From contig JBBHKE010001758.1 in the NCBI GenBank assembly GCA_037447655.1, forward strand, positions 1-64,000: a DNA stretch of 64,000 bases, given 5' to 3'. The stretch's first letter is position 1, and the number at the start of each line of letters is the position of its first letter. This document shows positions 10,820-23,400 of the stretch, one piece after another. The stretch is from Zygnema cylindricum. Lineage: Eukaryota > Streptophyta > Zygnematophyceae > Zygnematales > Zygnemataceae. The position numbers and the translations under genes are program-made. The notes beneath the pieces were generated by a model that saw only the letters and a list, made by a program, of their open reading frames with translations, did no database searches and was not told the origin of the DNA.

Positions 10820-11428
10820 CTATATATTTTTCTTGGGACAGAAGAGGGTCCTACTGGGACGATCCCGACCTACAAAGACTCCAAGACAATATTCCACTTC
10901 CCCCAAGTCTGTCATGGAAAAGTGGGTGTTAAGCATTGTCTTGACAAGATGGATGAGGGAAAGAGAGGGCCCAGCAAGAAGGAGATCATCGACATATATG
11001 ACAAGAAGGACAAGTGTGTCGGATGTTCCCCGAATGAAGAGACCAAAGTCTGCATTCAGTTTGGAGAAGCCTTCACGGAGGAGGATTGACTCTAGGTGCT
11101 TATTCCAAACCCTAGGAGCTTGCTTAAGGCCATAGAGGGATTTAAGGAGACGACATACCAAATGTTCGGAACCCGGAGATACATACACTTCCGGTTGCTG
11201 GAGGAAGATTTCTTCGGTGAGAGTGCCATAGAGAAAGGCAGTCTGAACGTCCATGTGGTGGGCGTGCCAGTCATGGGCAGCTGCAAGGGAAAGGAGAATC
11301 CAAATGGATAAAAACTTTGCAACCAGGGAGTAAGTTTCTGTGAAGTCGACCCCCTCTTTTTGAAGAAAGCCCTTAGCTACAAAACGAGCTTTAAATCTGT
11401 CGAGCGTGCCGTCGGATTTAGTCTTCAC
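10820..11428 (-). CDS. Copia reverse transcriptase (RVT_2)
   Basis: A 202-codon frame contains the copia-type RT core: 'RFKARFVAKGF', 'HHMDVQTAFLYG', 'LKSLYGLKQAPRVW' and the catalytic 'YVDDLLLAG'. The catalytic Asp residues look intact. The frame stops within the palm-thumb boundary, so full-length pol is broken. Confidence 0.92.
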   Translation of the reverse strand: MKTKSDGTLDRFKARFVAKGFLQKEGVDFTETYSLVAKFLSIWILLSLAAAHDWHAHHMDVQTAFLYGTLTEEIFLQQPEVYVSPGSEHLVCRLLKSLYGLKQAPRVWNKHLESILLREGFSKLNADFGLFIRGTSDTLVLLVIYVDDLLLAGPSLSLIHLVKTMLNTHFSMTDLGEVEYCLGVFVGRDRPSRTLFCPKKNI

Positions 11429-12012
11429 CCTAAAAACCCACTTGGAGCCGATGACTTTTCTGCGTGGGGGAAGTGAGGTAAGTCTCCAGGTGCCGTTCCG
11501 GAGGAGGATGAAAATTCAGAGTCCGTGGCAGCCTTCGATTCAACGGCTTGAGGACCAGCCATGGCAGCAGAGAAGGTAAGAGGAACAGAGATTGTAGAAA
11601 TTGTGGCAGAGTTTGCAGAGCCATGGCTGAGACTCTGCGCCTGTAGGCGGTCACTCCTTCGAGGGGCAGGTGCGGATGGAGGGATTTTGTATGGGGTTTC
11701 GGCTGGAAGAATGGGGGAGAGAGAGTAGGGGTCAGAATTTGTATGAGTGAGAGGGGATGGTGTGGAAGGAGGAAGTAAACCTGATAGGGACCGTGTGAGA
11801 GTGGATGGAGGCAAGGAAAGCAGTTTGGGAGAGGTCAAAGGGAGGATGACTGAAAGTGGATCTGAGGAGGCAGAGGCAATGGGGAAGAAATATGGGGAGG
11901 GAGGAGATGTGGAAGGAGGCGAAGTAAGAATGGCATCATGAAGTTTTAGAATGAGTGGCGTTTCGTTGAAGGTGACGTCACGGCTGAGGACGACTTGACG
12001 TTCCTTCGTCAA
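11425..12012 (-). pseudogene. Copia pol linker between integrase and RT
   Basis: The frame starts with the segment that follows the integrase core (MTKERQVVLSRDVTFNE, resembling the copia 'rDVxFdE' motif). A low-complexity Ser/Pro-rich linker follows, typical of copia pol before RT. There is an overlap and frame change at its junction with RT. Confidence 0.75.
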
Positions 12013-12050
12013 CTAGATGCGGTATGCTTTGGATTCAGTGCTGTAGCCGA

Positions 12051-12332
12051 CTAGAACGCCATTTTTGGTGCGGCTCTACCATTTTTTCCTGCCGGTGCCA
12101 AGTTTTTAATCCATGCATCACACCCGAATATACGAAGGTGCGAGACATCCGGTTTAGTGGCGTGCCAGGCTTCGTACGGAGTAACAAGGTGCGAGACATC
12201 CGGTTTAGTGGCGTGCCAGGCTTCGTACGGAGTAACAGGGAGTACGGAAGTTGGACAACGATTTCGAATGTAATTCGCCGTTGAGACAGATTCAACCCAA
12301 AATGTGGTGGGCAGACCGGCGTAATGCAACAT
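12051..12332 (-). pseudogene. Copia integrase C-terminal fragment with internal 17-codon duplication
   Basis: The segment LPTTFWVESVSTANYIRNRCP is the part of copia integrase just after the catalytic core. 'VTPYEAWHATKPDVSHL' then appears twice in tandem because 51 bp are duplicated (12138-12188 and 12189-12239). The duplication keeps the frame. The catalytic DDE core is missing upstream, where gag sequence follows almost directly. Confidence 0.85.
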
Positions 12333-12956
12333 GGAACGTACCAGCCGCTCCAGGGATTGGGGAAAAATTGTGCTTCGTTTCCTCGTGAACCAAACCAGCA
12401 GTTAAGGATGGAATGGTGACAGCTGTAGAAGAGTTGTCGATTGAGGAAATAAAGGCCGAATAGGACGCCGGAAGACCGCCCAAGATTGCAGAAATTATGT
12501 CTTCATCGGAGACAGCACCTCCAACAGCTTTGAGCTATCCAGCAATAGATTTGATAGAGTTGACGTAAAATTGAATAGATTCTGCTAATTTTTTCGAGCA
12601 GTGTTGAGCTGGCGTCGAAGAAGCAATTTGTTCGACCAGGATTTGTTCTCATATGCTGTGGACAGAAGTGTCCAAGCACCGTGAGCCGAGGTGGCATCAC
12701 GAATGAGGTCAAGTTGCGAGGGTTCAAGTGCGAGTACCAGCCTAGAGTGCGCCTCCTCATTACGAATGAGCCAGGCGGATTTAGCGGCGGCATCGGAAGG
12801 TTCCCTTTCGCTTCCGTTAATAACGGACCAAAGTTTTTCACGCTTGAAAAGGTGTTCAATCTGATATTTCCATCCGTAGAAATCCGTGCCATTGAATTTG
12901 GCAACGGTATTAGAACTAACCAGGAAAGGCCCATAACCTATTGAATGAGACGTCAT
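12292..12956 (-). pseudogene. Copia gag remnant
   Basis: The first part (VAKFNGTDFYGWKYQIEHLFKRE...) matches the 'F.G.NY..W' start of copia gag. A later part (GLPASYSAFISSIDN) is the gag C-terminal region. Frames change near 12585, 12500 and 12483. The best start codon (12956) lies about 15 bases inside the 5' LTR, and the putative primer site (GGTTATGGGCC) falls within the reading frame. No Cys-His zinc knuckle is seen, and it was probably lost in the internal deletion. Confidence 0.75.
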
Positions 12957-13359
12957 GGTAACGAACAGAAGTACAGAAAGAACAGACAGAGAATGGCAAA
13001 TGAAAATAATTGCAAATAATATTAAAAATTGGTAAACTTTACAATGAAGACAAAAGGTTAAAGTAGTAACTGAAGGTGTCACGTAGTGTAAGTCTCACAG
13101 ACTAATCTGCAGCCTGTAGTGATCCCGAAGGGTCACTTGGCTCTTCCAAGTGTGACGAAAGGGCAAGGTGACCTTTCGTAAGAAGAAGAGAAAAGATCTA
13201 GATCTAAAATATCTAAAGCTAAATCTAACTAAATCTAGGACAGAGGTACAGAGAGTAAATGAAGAGAAAAAGATTAGTAGATTATGTTATCTAGTACTTA
13301 GTCATTTAAAAACTAGGTTTGTAGCAAAGAAGAATTAGGAAGAATTCAGAATTCCAACA
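12942..13359 (-). repeat. Copia 5' LTR
   Basis: This is the high-coordinate LTR. On the minus strand it starts TGTTGGAATTC and ends CTCATTCA. It pairs with 9603-10022. Confidence 0.9.
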
Positions 13360-14080
13360 ACCTTCAGGAAAAAGGGAAGGATTTGCTCATTCTACATTTT
13401 AATGGTCGACAAAGCTAGGACAAGAAACATTCTTGTGCGGAAAAGAAAAAGTACTTAGGTGAACAGTCTGAGGACGGGTTTCTTGCCGATTTATATGTAG
13501 GAAACGAATTGTTTCCAAAAAGTGTACTTAGAAACCAGTATTGCAGGCAACAGATTGTAATGTTGAAGTAAATTGAAAGATCTGGAGATATTAAAAATAA
13601 TTTCGAAACTTAATTTAAATGGATATCAGTACTTAAGAACAGTACTTTTTGAAAGAGTCATCACAAAAGACCATGTTATCATGCAAGAACATAAATTCAT
13701 CACAAGAAAAAAAAAACAGCTTTACCCTGTTCCGAGAAGTTAAAACAGAATTTTCTATCATGTTCATCGGATGAAAAGTCAAAAAGGACAGGAATGAGCA
13801 TTGACATCATTTTGTCAACCTAGTGTTCCTTTTTTAACTGCGCAAAATGTGCACAAGCACAAAATTTCAAAGCTTTAAATGAAGTGTGACCAGCTGGTGT
13901 CAACAATTCGGTACAATGTGCAATTAGTCTGGACGGGAATATAGTGTGGATGGAAGTGCATTCCACACTAATTCGTATACAGAGTGAGAAAAAATCCACA
14001 AAAAACATCGGTACCCATACCATTTAATGGGCCACACTATTTTTCAGCTCCTCTACTATTTGTTCATTTGTACAATTACT

Positions 14081-14114
<34 letters not shown>

Positions 14115-14408
14115 TATACACATTATATACACAAATATACATTATACATACATATATATATATATATTTACACACACACACACACATAGTTTTGATGGAC
14201 AAATAGCTGCATTATGTTGACACTATTTAAGTTACCGGACAGCATCCGCTCTGTACTAAATTTGAAATCTCGAAAAACCCAAAAACATAAAAAAAAAACC
14301 TAAAATTTTACGGTTGCCATACATTGTATCTGAACATTTTGGGCCCATCGATTAAACTGTAACGTCGACGATTTAACGGGTATAAAGTTGTAAGCGGTAG
14401 TCGTGATG
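13360..14408. other. Intergenic between Copia and polycystin 3' end
   Basis: I searched the minus strand here for a GH30 first exon (signal peptide and GxGTSLAW strand) and saw none. A CA/TA microsatellite lies at 14078-14190. The block at 13965-13995 resembles 1030-1060. Confidence 0.5.
14078..14190. repeat. Compound (TA)n/(CA)n microsatellite
   Basis: Alternating runs of TA and CA dinucleotides. Confidence 0.9.
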
Positions 14409-17400
14409 TTATCGGCCAGAAACCCAGTGTCGTAAATGCAATTCCGGTTCTGGAAAAATAACTACAGCAGTCAAAAGCTCAAGCGGAGGCTGCATTTTGA
14501 AAGCAGAGCCAGAACAACGATGCCTCAAAAGGAACAAATCTGTTTTTTGAACCATTTATAATTTCTTTCGATAAACTACACATCGGAGGTCAAAAAATAA
14601 TCAGAACACCATAATTTTGGCCGGAAGTAAGTGTGACGCTATAAAATGTCACAGATTGACTGTAGGAAACAAACCGGGGTGGGAGTTTTACCATTAATAA
14701 TTGGCTTACCTGTCTTACTTGCGCCCTGAGTAAGAGGTTTGCGAGCTCCTCTCGATCGTAAGTCCTTTCACCCAAACGTACCACTTGTGGTAATTCTTCT
14801 TTTTCTTCTTCTTGTTTTTTAAACCCAAATACAGAGCCTCCTTGCCCCTGCAATTTAACAGATGTTCATCAACTATTACTGCATCATCATCATCATCATC
14901 ATCATCGTGAAATTTGTCTGAAATTTTACCGAAGACACATTAAAGATATTCTCAACGAGCAAAAACGTCTTTGCCACACATGCATTGTGCGTTTAATAAA
15001 AATAGCATCTCACGTTCCATGGTGGTCTATATAATTTTTCAAGGTAACATAACAACTTTCTTGGAGTTTTAATTTCCACTCACTTCGTCTTGTGCCAAAT
15101 AGTCCTCCTCACATGCTCCCAACTTTCGTAAATCTCGCAGAAGATGGGAGTCGGTTTTGTATTCACTAAAAAATAGTCGCCATGTCTTTGCTCGTAAAAT
15201 CCACCATATTTCTGCTGGCATAGATGGAGCTTCCTCCGCATCTTTCTGAAAATGATTTCCACATAGATTGAAGTTTATTAAAAAACCAAATCACTTTTCA
15301 TAAAATTTTGGGCAAAGCCGCTCCTTTAAAATTTAAACTCAACCCAAATGACAATTTACACAGGATCACAATAATATCTTCGCAAAAATTTTGCACTGTG
15401 TCAAGATCAGAACTATTTTGTGGTATGCATCGCTTTTGCTGAATCGATAGCATTAACTGTTTCAGTTATGCAGTAAGACAGAAAACCTGAGATGAAAATC
15501 CCAGGGCTTTTAGTAGAACTAAATGTATCCCTCTCCCCCTCCCGCCCCCCCTTCCCCTCTCCCTCCGCCTTCCCCTCGTCCTCTGGTTTTTGAGGGTGTT
15601 TTAGTTTTTTTAGTATATAGCTGCGAACATGGACCAGAATCTGTATGCACGACACCACTATTAATGCGGTTTGTCTAAAAAATTAGACTAATTGCTTAAA
15701 AATTGCTAAATCCACACTGATGTCATTAGAATTCTTCGAAATTCGGTGATTCCTGTTGGAACTCATGTCGTGTATTACAGAGGTCTAGCTGGGCCATCTT
15801 AAAGAACCATCGAAATCTTATTCGTAAAGTGCAGAAATGAGGACAATTGGTTAAACGAGGGTGGAAAGCAGGAACAGTGTACAAATGTAATTAACATAGT
15901 GTAAAGGTGTACAATTTTGGGTTAAAGCGCGTAGTATTTGCCATAGAGATGGTGGATCTTACCCTAACTTGGACGTATGCATCGACGATTATAGCAATCA
16001 GGAGATTAAAAGTGATAAAGACCACCATGAAAATGTACGTCCACCAATAAATTATTGCCGCGGCCAACTCCCATCCTTCAAGTTGCATAAAGTAATCGTC
16101 CAATGAAGTATCTCCTATAAGGACATTGAACATACTATCCAAGGAAATTGCAAGTGAGCGGAACTGCAAGAAAAACAGAGACAGGCATCATTTGATAGAC
16201 TTTCCTTTTGAAGGCTTCAGCAATTAGTCTGGATGATATTATTATTATTCTTCTTATTGTTGTCATCATGAAAATAAAATTCTACAGAGCACAAGTTGCC
16301 GCAGTAGGCTGACCAACAGCATCTCTTTTTTTTGTTTTCTTTGCTTGATTGTTTTCTTTTTTCATTTTTATGCGTGGCTAACTTAAACTGTAACCGCAAT
16401 AAAACGGTGCTGATAAAGTTTTGCTATCAATTTGTTCGCTTCCTCCTTCCGGATGAAAGAGAATTTTGCTTTCTTGGTTCTTTTTAAAAGAGATTTTGGT
16501 TCTTTTTACTTTTTTATTTTCCTTTCACTTTTCCTTTTCCTTTTACCTGGCTCAGCTTTCGTCCAAACACAATGTGTCCATAGATTGCATATCCCACAAA
16601 CACAACAATAAACATAATAACAAAATGCAAGAGATCCGTCGAGGCGGCTGCAATCGTCCGAGTTATAGTTCCCATGCGAGGCTGGAAATCCATTAGTTTA
16701 AGAATTCGAAGAACCATAAAGAAAATACTGCAAAGGTCACAAAAGAGTATCACAGTGAGAATCCTTAACACTGATAGTTTGGAAAACACTTTTCATTTAA
16801 TGGAGGTCAGTTTAAACCCTTCAGTAGGTCATTTAGCGTGGATATCATTATAGCACGAACTTGAACATAACTATAATCTTAACCCTAAACACTATATAAC
16901 ATGAATATGAAAAATAGCTCTGAGGCTTAGGATGAACTGGGGAATTAGGGAATGAGAAAAAAAGGTCAAACACATATGGAAACTTCACAAAAAACTGATC
17001 CATAAAGACGCAAAGAAGCTAAAAGATAAAACGTTCATCCAGGGTAGGAATATATGCATTCGAAAAAATGTGGACTTTTGTTTGAAGGGACAAGCTCATC
17101 CTCCCGTTGATATGTACTCCTCTTGTCTCAATTTGTTCTATCATTTCTCTAACAAAAGAATCAAGTAAATCCCGGATGCGAATCATATTTTCTTTCTGGT
17201 GAGACATAATGATTCAGCTATTCCCTAATGGTTCAAAAATAATGAATGAAGGAGCAAAAAACTTCCTTGTTCTTTACACAAAAGCCCATTATAAAAAAAG
17301 GAGGAACATTAATTACTTGATTCCTTGGACTGCCACATAGTACGACCGAAAAGAGATGAGACTTTCCACTTTTTGGAAAGTTTCAAGTGCCTCTGGAAGT

Positions 17401-20400
17401 TGTGTATCGGGTAAAAGCTTAAAAAACTCGCCGGGCTCTGTTCCATAAATAGCGTATTTTATTTCCGTCTTAAAGGGAATAATATTTCGGATTACATACC
17501 ATATCCTGTCAGAGCAAACAAAACGTCAGTTTGAATTCAGTTTGAAAACACCAGTATTAATCAGTATCAGTTCAAGCAGTATTAATAGTTTCCATATTGT
17601 ATTAGCTGGAGGGAGGAGGGAGGAGGAGGAGGGAGGGAGGAGGGCGGAGGGAGAAGCAGGAGTCCATTTACACGACAATGAATACTGCAAACCATTCCAA
17701 GAACCACAGTTTTCTCAACAGTCAACCTTACAATTGAGTCAGAAATAGTTTAGGACAATACCAGAGAATGACTCCGGTTGTCATAATTCCGAGAGAAAGA
17801 GCGTCGATACAATTCCAAATGCTTGCAAAATGGTAAAAAATGTATCCCTTATCCCGGACTGTGTCAATGGCCTCCTTCAGTTCGTCGAGGATAGAGTAGA
17901 TGAGTGCAATGACAAACAAAATTTCGAAAACTAAACGTACCCAATCTTGTGTTTCATGGTAAATATCAACTTTTAGAGATTCCAAATGTGATGTGGCTAG
18001 AATTTTCCCTCCGGTTTGAAATGTCAAATGTACATGTGTCAGAGTGAAGAACCGTGACCGAGCTGCAACACATAAAAATAAACACTACAATCACAAAATT
18101 TTCTTGATTGCCTTCTTAAGCCATTTCATAGAGACATTAGTAGCAACATAGCATTCCCGGACCGCAGGAGAACACAGAAACATTCCTCCAGAGAATCTGA
18201 CTATTAATGGACAAGAACGAATGGATTAAATGTTATACTACGGTATTAAAGTATCTTTACTATTCAAGTAAACTGAAAATAAAAATTTTGAAAGCATGGT
18301 GCGTCCTTACGATTGTATGTCAGCAGCTCTACATCCGCGTATTCTGTAAAAAAGTCATAAAAAAAACCGTCCTTCAAATATTGCAGCAAGGTTGTCGCAG
18401 CTAAATTTCCCAAGTTGATGTCAAAAATGTATTTGTATCCGAAATCGAAAGAGCCCTACATCCCACAATGATACCACGGACAGTTCAGTGAACAGTCTTA
18501 AAAAAAACACAATTAAAAGCAAACGACAGGCTGGAAATGGCATTACCGCAATCGCAGGTTTAAATCCATATGGCGTCCCATTTGGGTTAAACTCTTCTTC
18601 CAGAAGGTCCTTAGAATCATTAAGTTCCTGAAAACGGGCCGATTGCTCATCAGCATATGTGCTATTGTAGAGACTTGATGTTGGAAGAAAAGGAGATGCA
18701 ACTCCCCATGATTTTGACTGTTTGACATTTTTCTGCATACAGAGGGGGAAATTGGAGTTGATCGAACTAAACCTGCACAGGATAATAAATGGAAGAGAGT
18801 TAGGAGAAAAGATTCTTTGAAAGTTCTACTATTCTGCTTTCCTACCGAGTAAACATCTTGCTTGACAATTTTCAGTTGACTAGGAGGTTAGTGTCTTAAC
18901 ACGAATGTGTTGAATTTATTGCAGGCATTTTGGACATGGTTTTCTTTTAATAACAGAAAAGACTTCCATAAGGTATAAACGGCAACGAATTTTTTAGTCG
19001 TGTGCCATACAAAAGAGCATTTTAATCGATGTAAATGTAGTGAGAGTATGGAAGTCTTGTCTAAAACCGGAGAAAGTATGACGCTCCGATATTGTCGATA
19101 TGATATTGTCAAATATCATTTCAGGTTTGACATGTCTTCTTCATTTTTTTAACACTGGCAAAATGAAATTGCGACTTCATCCTTTGCATAAACACAAGCC
19201 TGAAATATAATTTTGGCTTCACCAAAAGCACCCACCTGCCTCCATGACACCAGTTTTCAGCATGTGCCCGTGATTGTGAGAGTAGTAATCCTATGAGTAC
19301 TCTGTGAATAGTAAAAAAATAAAAGAAGAAAAATCAGAACATCGACAGCCACAAACAATGAGTCCTCGCATTCTTTCACTGAATACCGCACAAGTACAAT
19401 TTACAACACGTTTGCCTTTCTAATTCAATGAGAAAAAACCTTTCTTGTCCTGGGGGATCACATTTATGCCTCGATCTGCAGAATGAAAGATGAATCACAT
19501 TCTCAGTAGTTGATTTCCTTTGAAATTTAAAGAAGGTGAATATGTCCAATAGCAGTACAGCCCAAAAATAAAGAAATTGACACAAAGGTGGAGACGTACC
19601 TGTTTTGAAGGGCAACTGTCCGAGTCAGGGGAATTGTACTTGAAGGCGAAAAGTTTCCACTCGAAACATATAAGTCATCGCCAAATGTTCGCAATGAAAA
19701 ACCGAACTCTAAATCTGATCCAATAGCTTCACCGACACAACAAACTGCAAAAAGAAGACAGAAAGGGGAATTTATTGTCTTAAAGATAGCATCCAGGCAT
19801 ATTGTTCTCTGCAGCGATAGACGATTTTACGCAGAGATATGAAATTTGAAGCAAGCGAAGTGAATAAAACAGTTGGAATATCGTGAGCAGAAAAACTATG
19901 AGGACAAAATTTTATCAAAATCTCCAAATGAAGCTACAGAAGCTTACCTCCATCATTTCCACGTGTCTGGTTGGAAGGACATGGACAGGAAGAGAGGCCA
20001 CTAGAATCCAAAGGACAAGAACAATCTCCACCGTCGTAAGCGCAAAAATAATTGTTGCATTCTTGGTCACATTTTCCATTACCCAGTTGTTTAATGGTAC
20101 AATTGGAAGTACAAAGATAGTCCAGAGGGACAAAGTCTTCAGACAATCTGTCGGTGACATCTGAGAAATAAAAAAATTACAGATATGGGATAATGTTATG
20201 AGTTGATATGGAGCATTTCCTGAAACATCATATAAACTTTTTCAATAAACTCAAAGACAGTGGAACAATCCTAGGATTGGATCAAATTTCCTTTTTTCTT
20301 TTCGCCTCGGACAGAGGATAACCTTCAGCTGAGAAAGAGTCAATGACAAGAACTGCAGTAAGACTGGTGGAAAACTGGCTCACAAGGATTTTTTCCTTCT

Positions 20401-23400
20401 GCTGGGAGGATCGTCAAATAGCAATTGCTGCTATCACCAGCGCCTCGGGATGAAAATCGTAAAGTTGTTTCATTAGGATAATACTCGGAAAGGAACTGAA
20501 TGCTGTATTGGAATGTGTTTGGAGGTGATGACGCAATTTCTGTGCCCAACAACACAACCCTAAACGATAAGAACAAGAAAATGTTGCCGCATTGTTGCCC
20601 AAAATTAGTGTTACAGAAACTAATGTCTCATTAGCATTGACAACATTTCAGCCCATATATAACCCCATCTACATCCAAAAAGGGAATTTTTCAGTATAAA
20701 GTCTATAATTGATATTGATCTGCAAAGAAATAAAGTAAAAACGTTAAGAAGACATATAATAATGATGTAAATCAGTATATTTACTTTACAGTAATATGAT
20801 GCTTGTTGCTTTTGTTTAGTTGACTTACCGAGTGCACATGGCACAATGTCAAGATCATAAGTGCCCATATTTGCTGGAGTACACTTTGTCGTTCTTGAAA
20901 CAACCAATCGTCCCCCACCGTATCCAAAGTAAATGTCATCGGACGGATCACCGAGCGACAAGAAAGTAGAGTTTTCCAAGATAGCTGCAATGAACTCAGT
21001 GAAATTTATTAAAAACCTGAAAATGTTAAGACCTATGTTCTGCAAGAAACCTGAAAGTCGCACACTTGTTAAGGGCTTCTATAGCCCAATAGCTTCTCCT
21101 GGATGTATAATTGAGTGAAGGAACATTCTCTTAATCAAAATTTGGGACATCAAATAATACTGATCAAATTAATACCAACAATACTTGTTCCGTTATCCTA
21201 CATCAGAACACATTTCACATATGTCAATCGTCATTCATCGCTGTGAAATATGAAAGAATTAAGACATATCTAGGATATATTTCAGCTATGAGCAAGCTTG
21301 AGAACTTTATTACAACTTCGTGCTCAGAAGTTACTCCTCTTATTCAGCAGATACTATACATAAAAACACAGAAGAAAATCAGAATGGCTTACCCAAACAC
21401 AATGTAATCTGTAAAATGTTAAAAATAGGCTTAGCACGAGAACGCCTGCAGCATACCTTAACATTGTTTTCCAGAATGGACGTTGAGGTGACTGATTCAT
21501 ATTCTAGATAGATGTACTGAATATCGGTATAAAGGTCTTTCAACAGGGTTTTTAAAAATATTTGCCAACCATGTTGTATGATCAAATTCGTTCCTAGCTA
21601 CATTGATGCCAACTTTTATTGCTTGTAGGTTATAATATACACCATCATCGTAACCTTGAATTCACAAGAAAATGGTAATACAGGTTGTGGTACGCTTTCA
21701 AAACCACCCTCAAATCTAGGATTGGTAAAAGATTTACACATAATTAGAACTTGTTGAAAAGGGACGCCAATCGGAGACTAAAAAAAAATGTAGCAGGTGC
21801 TCATAAAAACTCATCCACCTAACATGATGGTTAAGAGTAGCAATATATTGTCATTATAATATTATTGAATGGTTAATGAGTAGTGTTATTTATGAAATCC
21901 ACCATAAAAATAATCAATGTTTTTACCAATATTGCGGTTGCACGGTCCTTGTACCAAAAACCCCAAATTGGACGTCATAAGTTCTATATTGCATTTATAC
22001 AGATAACTGGTTTGTTTTGATAAAAAGATAAGTTTCAAAACAATTTTCACAATTTATTACTGGCTGACATTTGCAGAAAACACAAAGGTTTTGAAATCAT
22101 AGTTTTTTGTATTTGAGGCCACAACCTGGTTTTCAAAAAAGTTTGATTTACAAATTTATTAATTTACAATGTAGTTTAATTTTTTTGTTTCGGTACTATA
22201 GTTTTAGAACTGTAAAGTATTGTTTTAAATTTGTCAACGTTTATGTGCTGTGCTGTCCGTAATAAATTTAGTTAAACAGATACAGAACAGATTCTTGTAC
22301 GTGGCATGCCACGCTATATAAAGTCAATAATATAATACAGTATGTTATAAAGTACTATTGTATGCATACTATATTTTTTTAAGTTATCGCCGATAAGGAA
22401 TATCGATAACCGATAACTATCGGTATCGGTGTTATCGCGATAATTTCTTTACCGATACACAACACTAGAAAAGAGATTGAAAACAGATTAGATTGAAAAT
22501 AGATTAAAAATAGATTGAAAATAAATTGAAATAGATTGAAAATAAATTGAAATAGATTGAAAATAGTAGTGTAGTGTATCGGTAAAAAAAATATCGCGAT
22601 AACACTGATACCGATAGTTATCAGTTATCGAACGTTCAGAGGTCCCGATGTATCGGTCTGAGACCAACAAATTCCATATCGGCGATAACTTAAAAAAAAT
22701 ATAGTATGCATACAATAGTACTTTATAAAATGTTATCAAACCAAATTGAAATCCACCTATTAGGAAGTTTATGGATCTGATAGAAAAGACAATATTGATT
22801 CCCGACAACTATCATCCGACAAAACATCCCTTACTAGGACATAGATCCAAAACAAGGTAAGTGGACTTTTGAGTGTTGATGTGTTATCTGTTCAAATGAA
22901 ATTAAGTAACCCATAAAAATAGTGCAATTTACTTTTTTTTTGCCTGAAAAACAAAAAGTAGTTCAGCAACTACCTGCTATAGAATGAGGATTGTCATCTG
23001 TCCAAACCCATTCCACGGTCTCTCCCGCGTTGATTGTAACGTTTAACTGAGAGCCGGAGGCCCAAGGGAGAATGTGGTCAGCTGTATCAGACAAACCAAA
23101 GAGAGACAGGACATTAATAGCAGAATCAAGAAAAACTGTCCTGTTTCGGACATGTAAACTTCCATTCCGAGAGGCAAATAATATGCAATTTTGTCCAATT
23201 CTCTGTTTGCTCCATTACACGTGTTCACCGAGAAAAGAGAAAAAAAAATTGAGGAGCGAAAACCTGGTTGACGCTTATTTTCACAGAGAACATGCATGTC
23301 AATCTACAAAAAAAAAATTACATTCTTGGCACAAGTGTGTCAAACAGCAGAATGTATTTAAGTGAAATAGTCACCATTGCGACATGTCGACAATTCATCG

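Larger units (their letters stand above)
9603..13359 (-). mobile_element. Ty1/copia LTR retrotransposon, degenerate and internally deleted
   Basis: Two direct LTRs (9603-10022 and 12942-13359) bound minus-strand copia coding remnants in the order gag, integrase C-terminal part, reverse transcriptase, RNase H. That order is diagnostic of Ty1/copia. On the minus strand the LTRs begin TGTTGG and end TTCA. They differ at roughly 30 positions in 420, so the insertion is old. At 3.76 kb it is shorter than a usual 5-kb element. Protease and the integrase catalytic core are absent between about 12292 and 12332. The bases flanking the two ends do not match (agtat against acctt), so no target duplication survives. 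Confidence 0.92.

Noticed and set aside
18350-18370. Apparent one-base frameshift in polycystin exon 22 beside an A/T homopolymer
   Set aside because: Recounting gives eight T on the sense strand, and the frame then runs through the exon without a break.
22974-23081. Complete blue-copper domain
   Set aside because: Only the first half motif is visible. The Cys-His-Met ligand loop was not found, so only a partial similarity is claimed.
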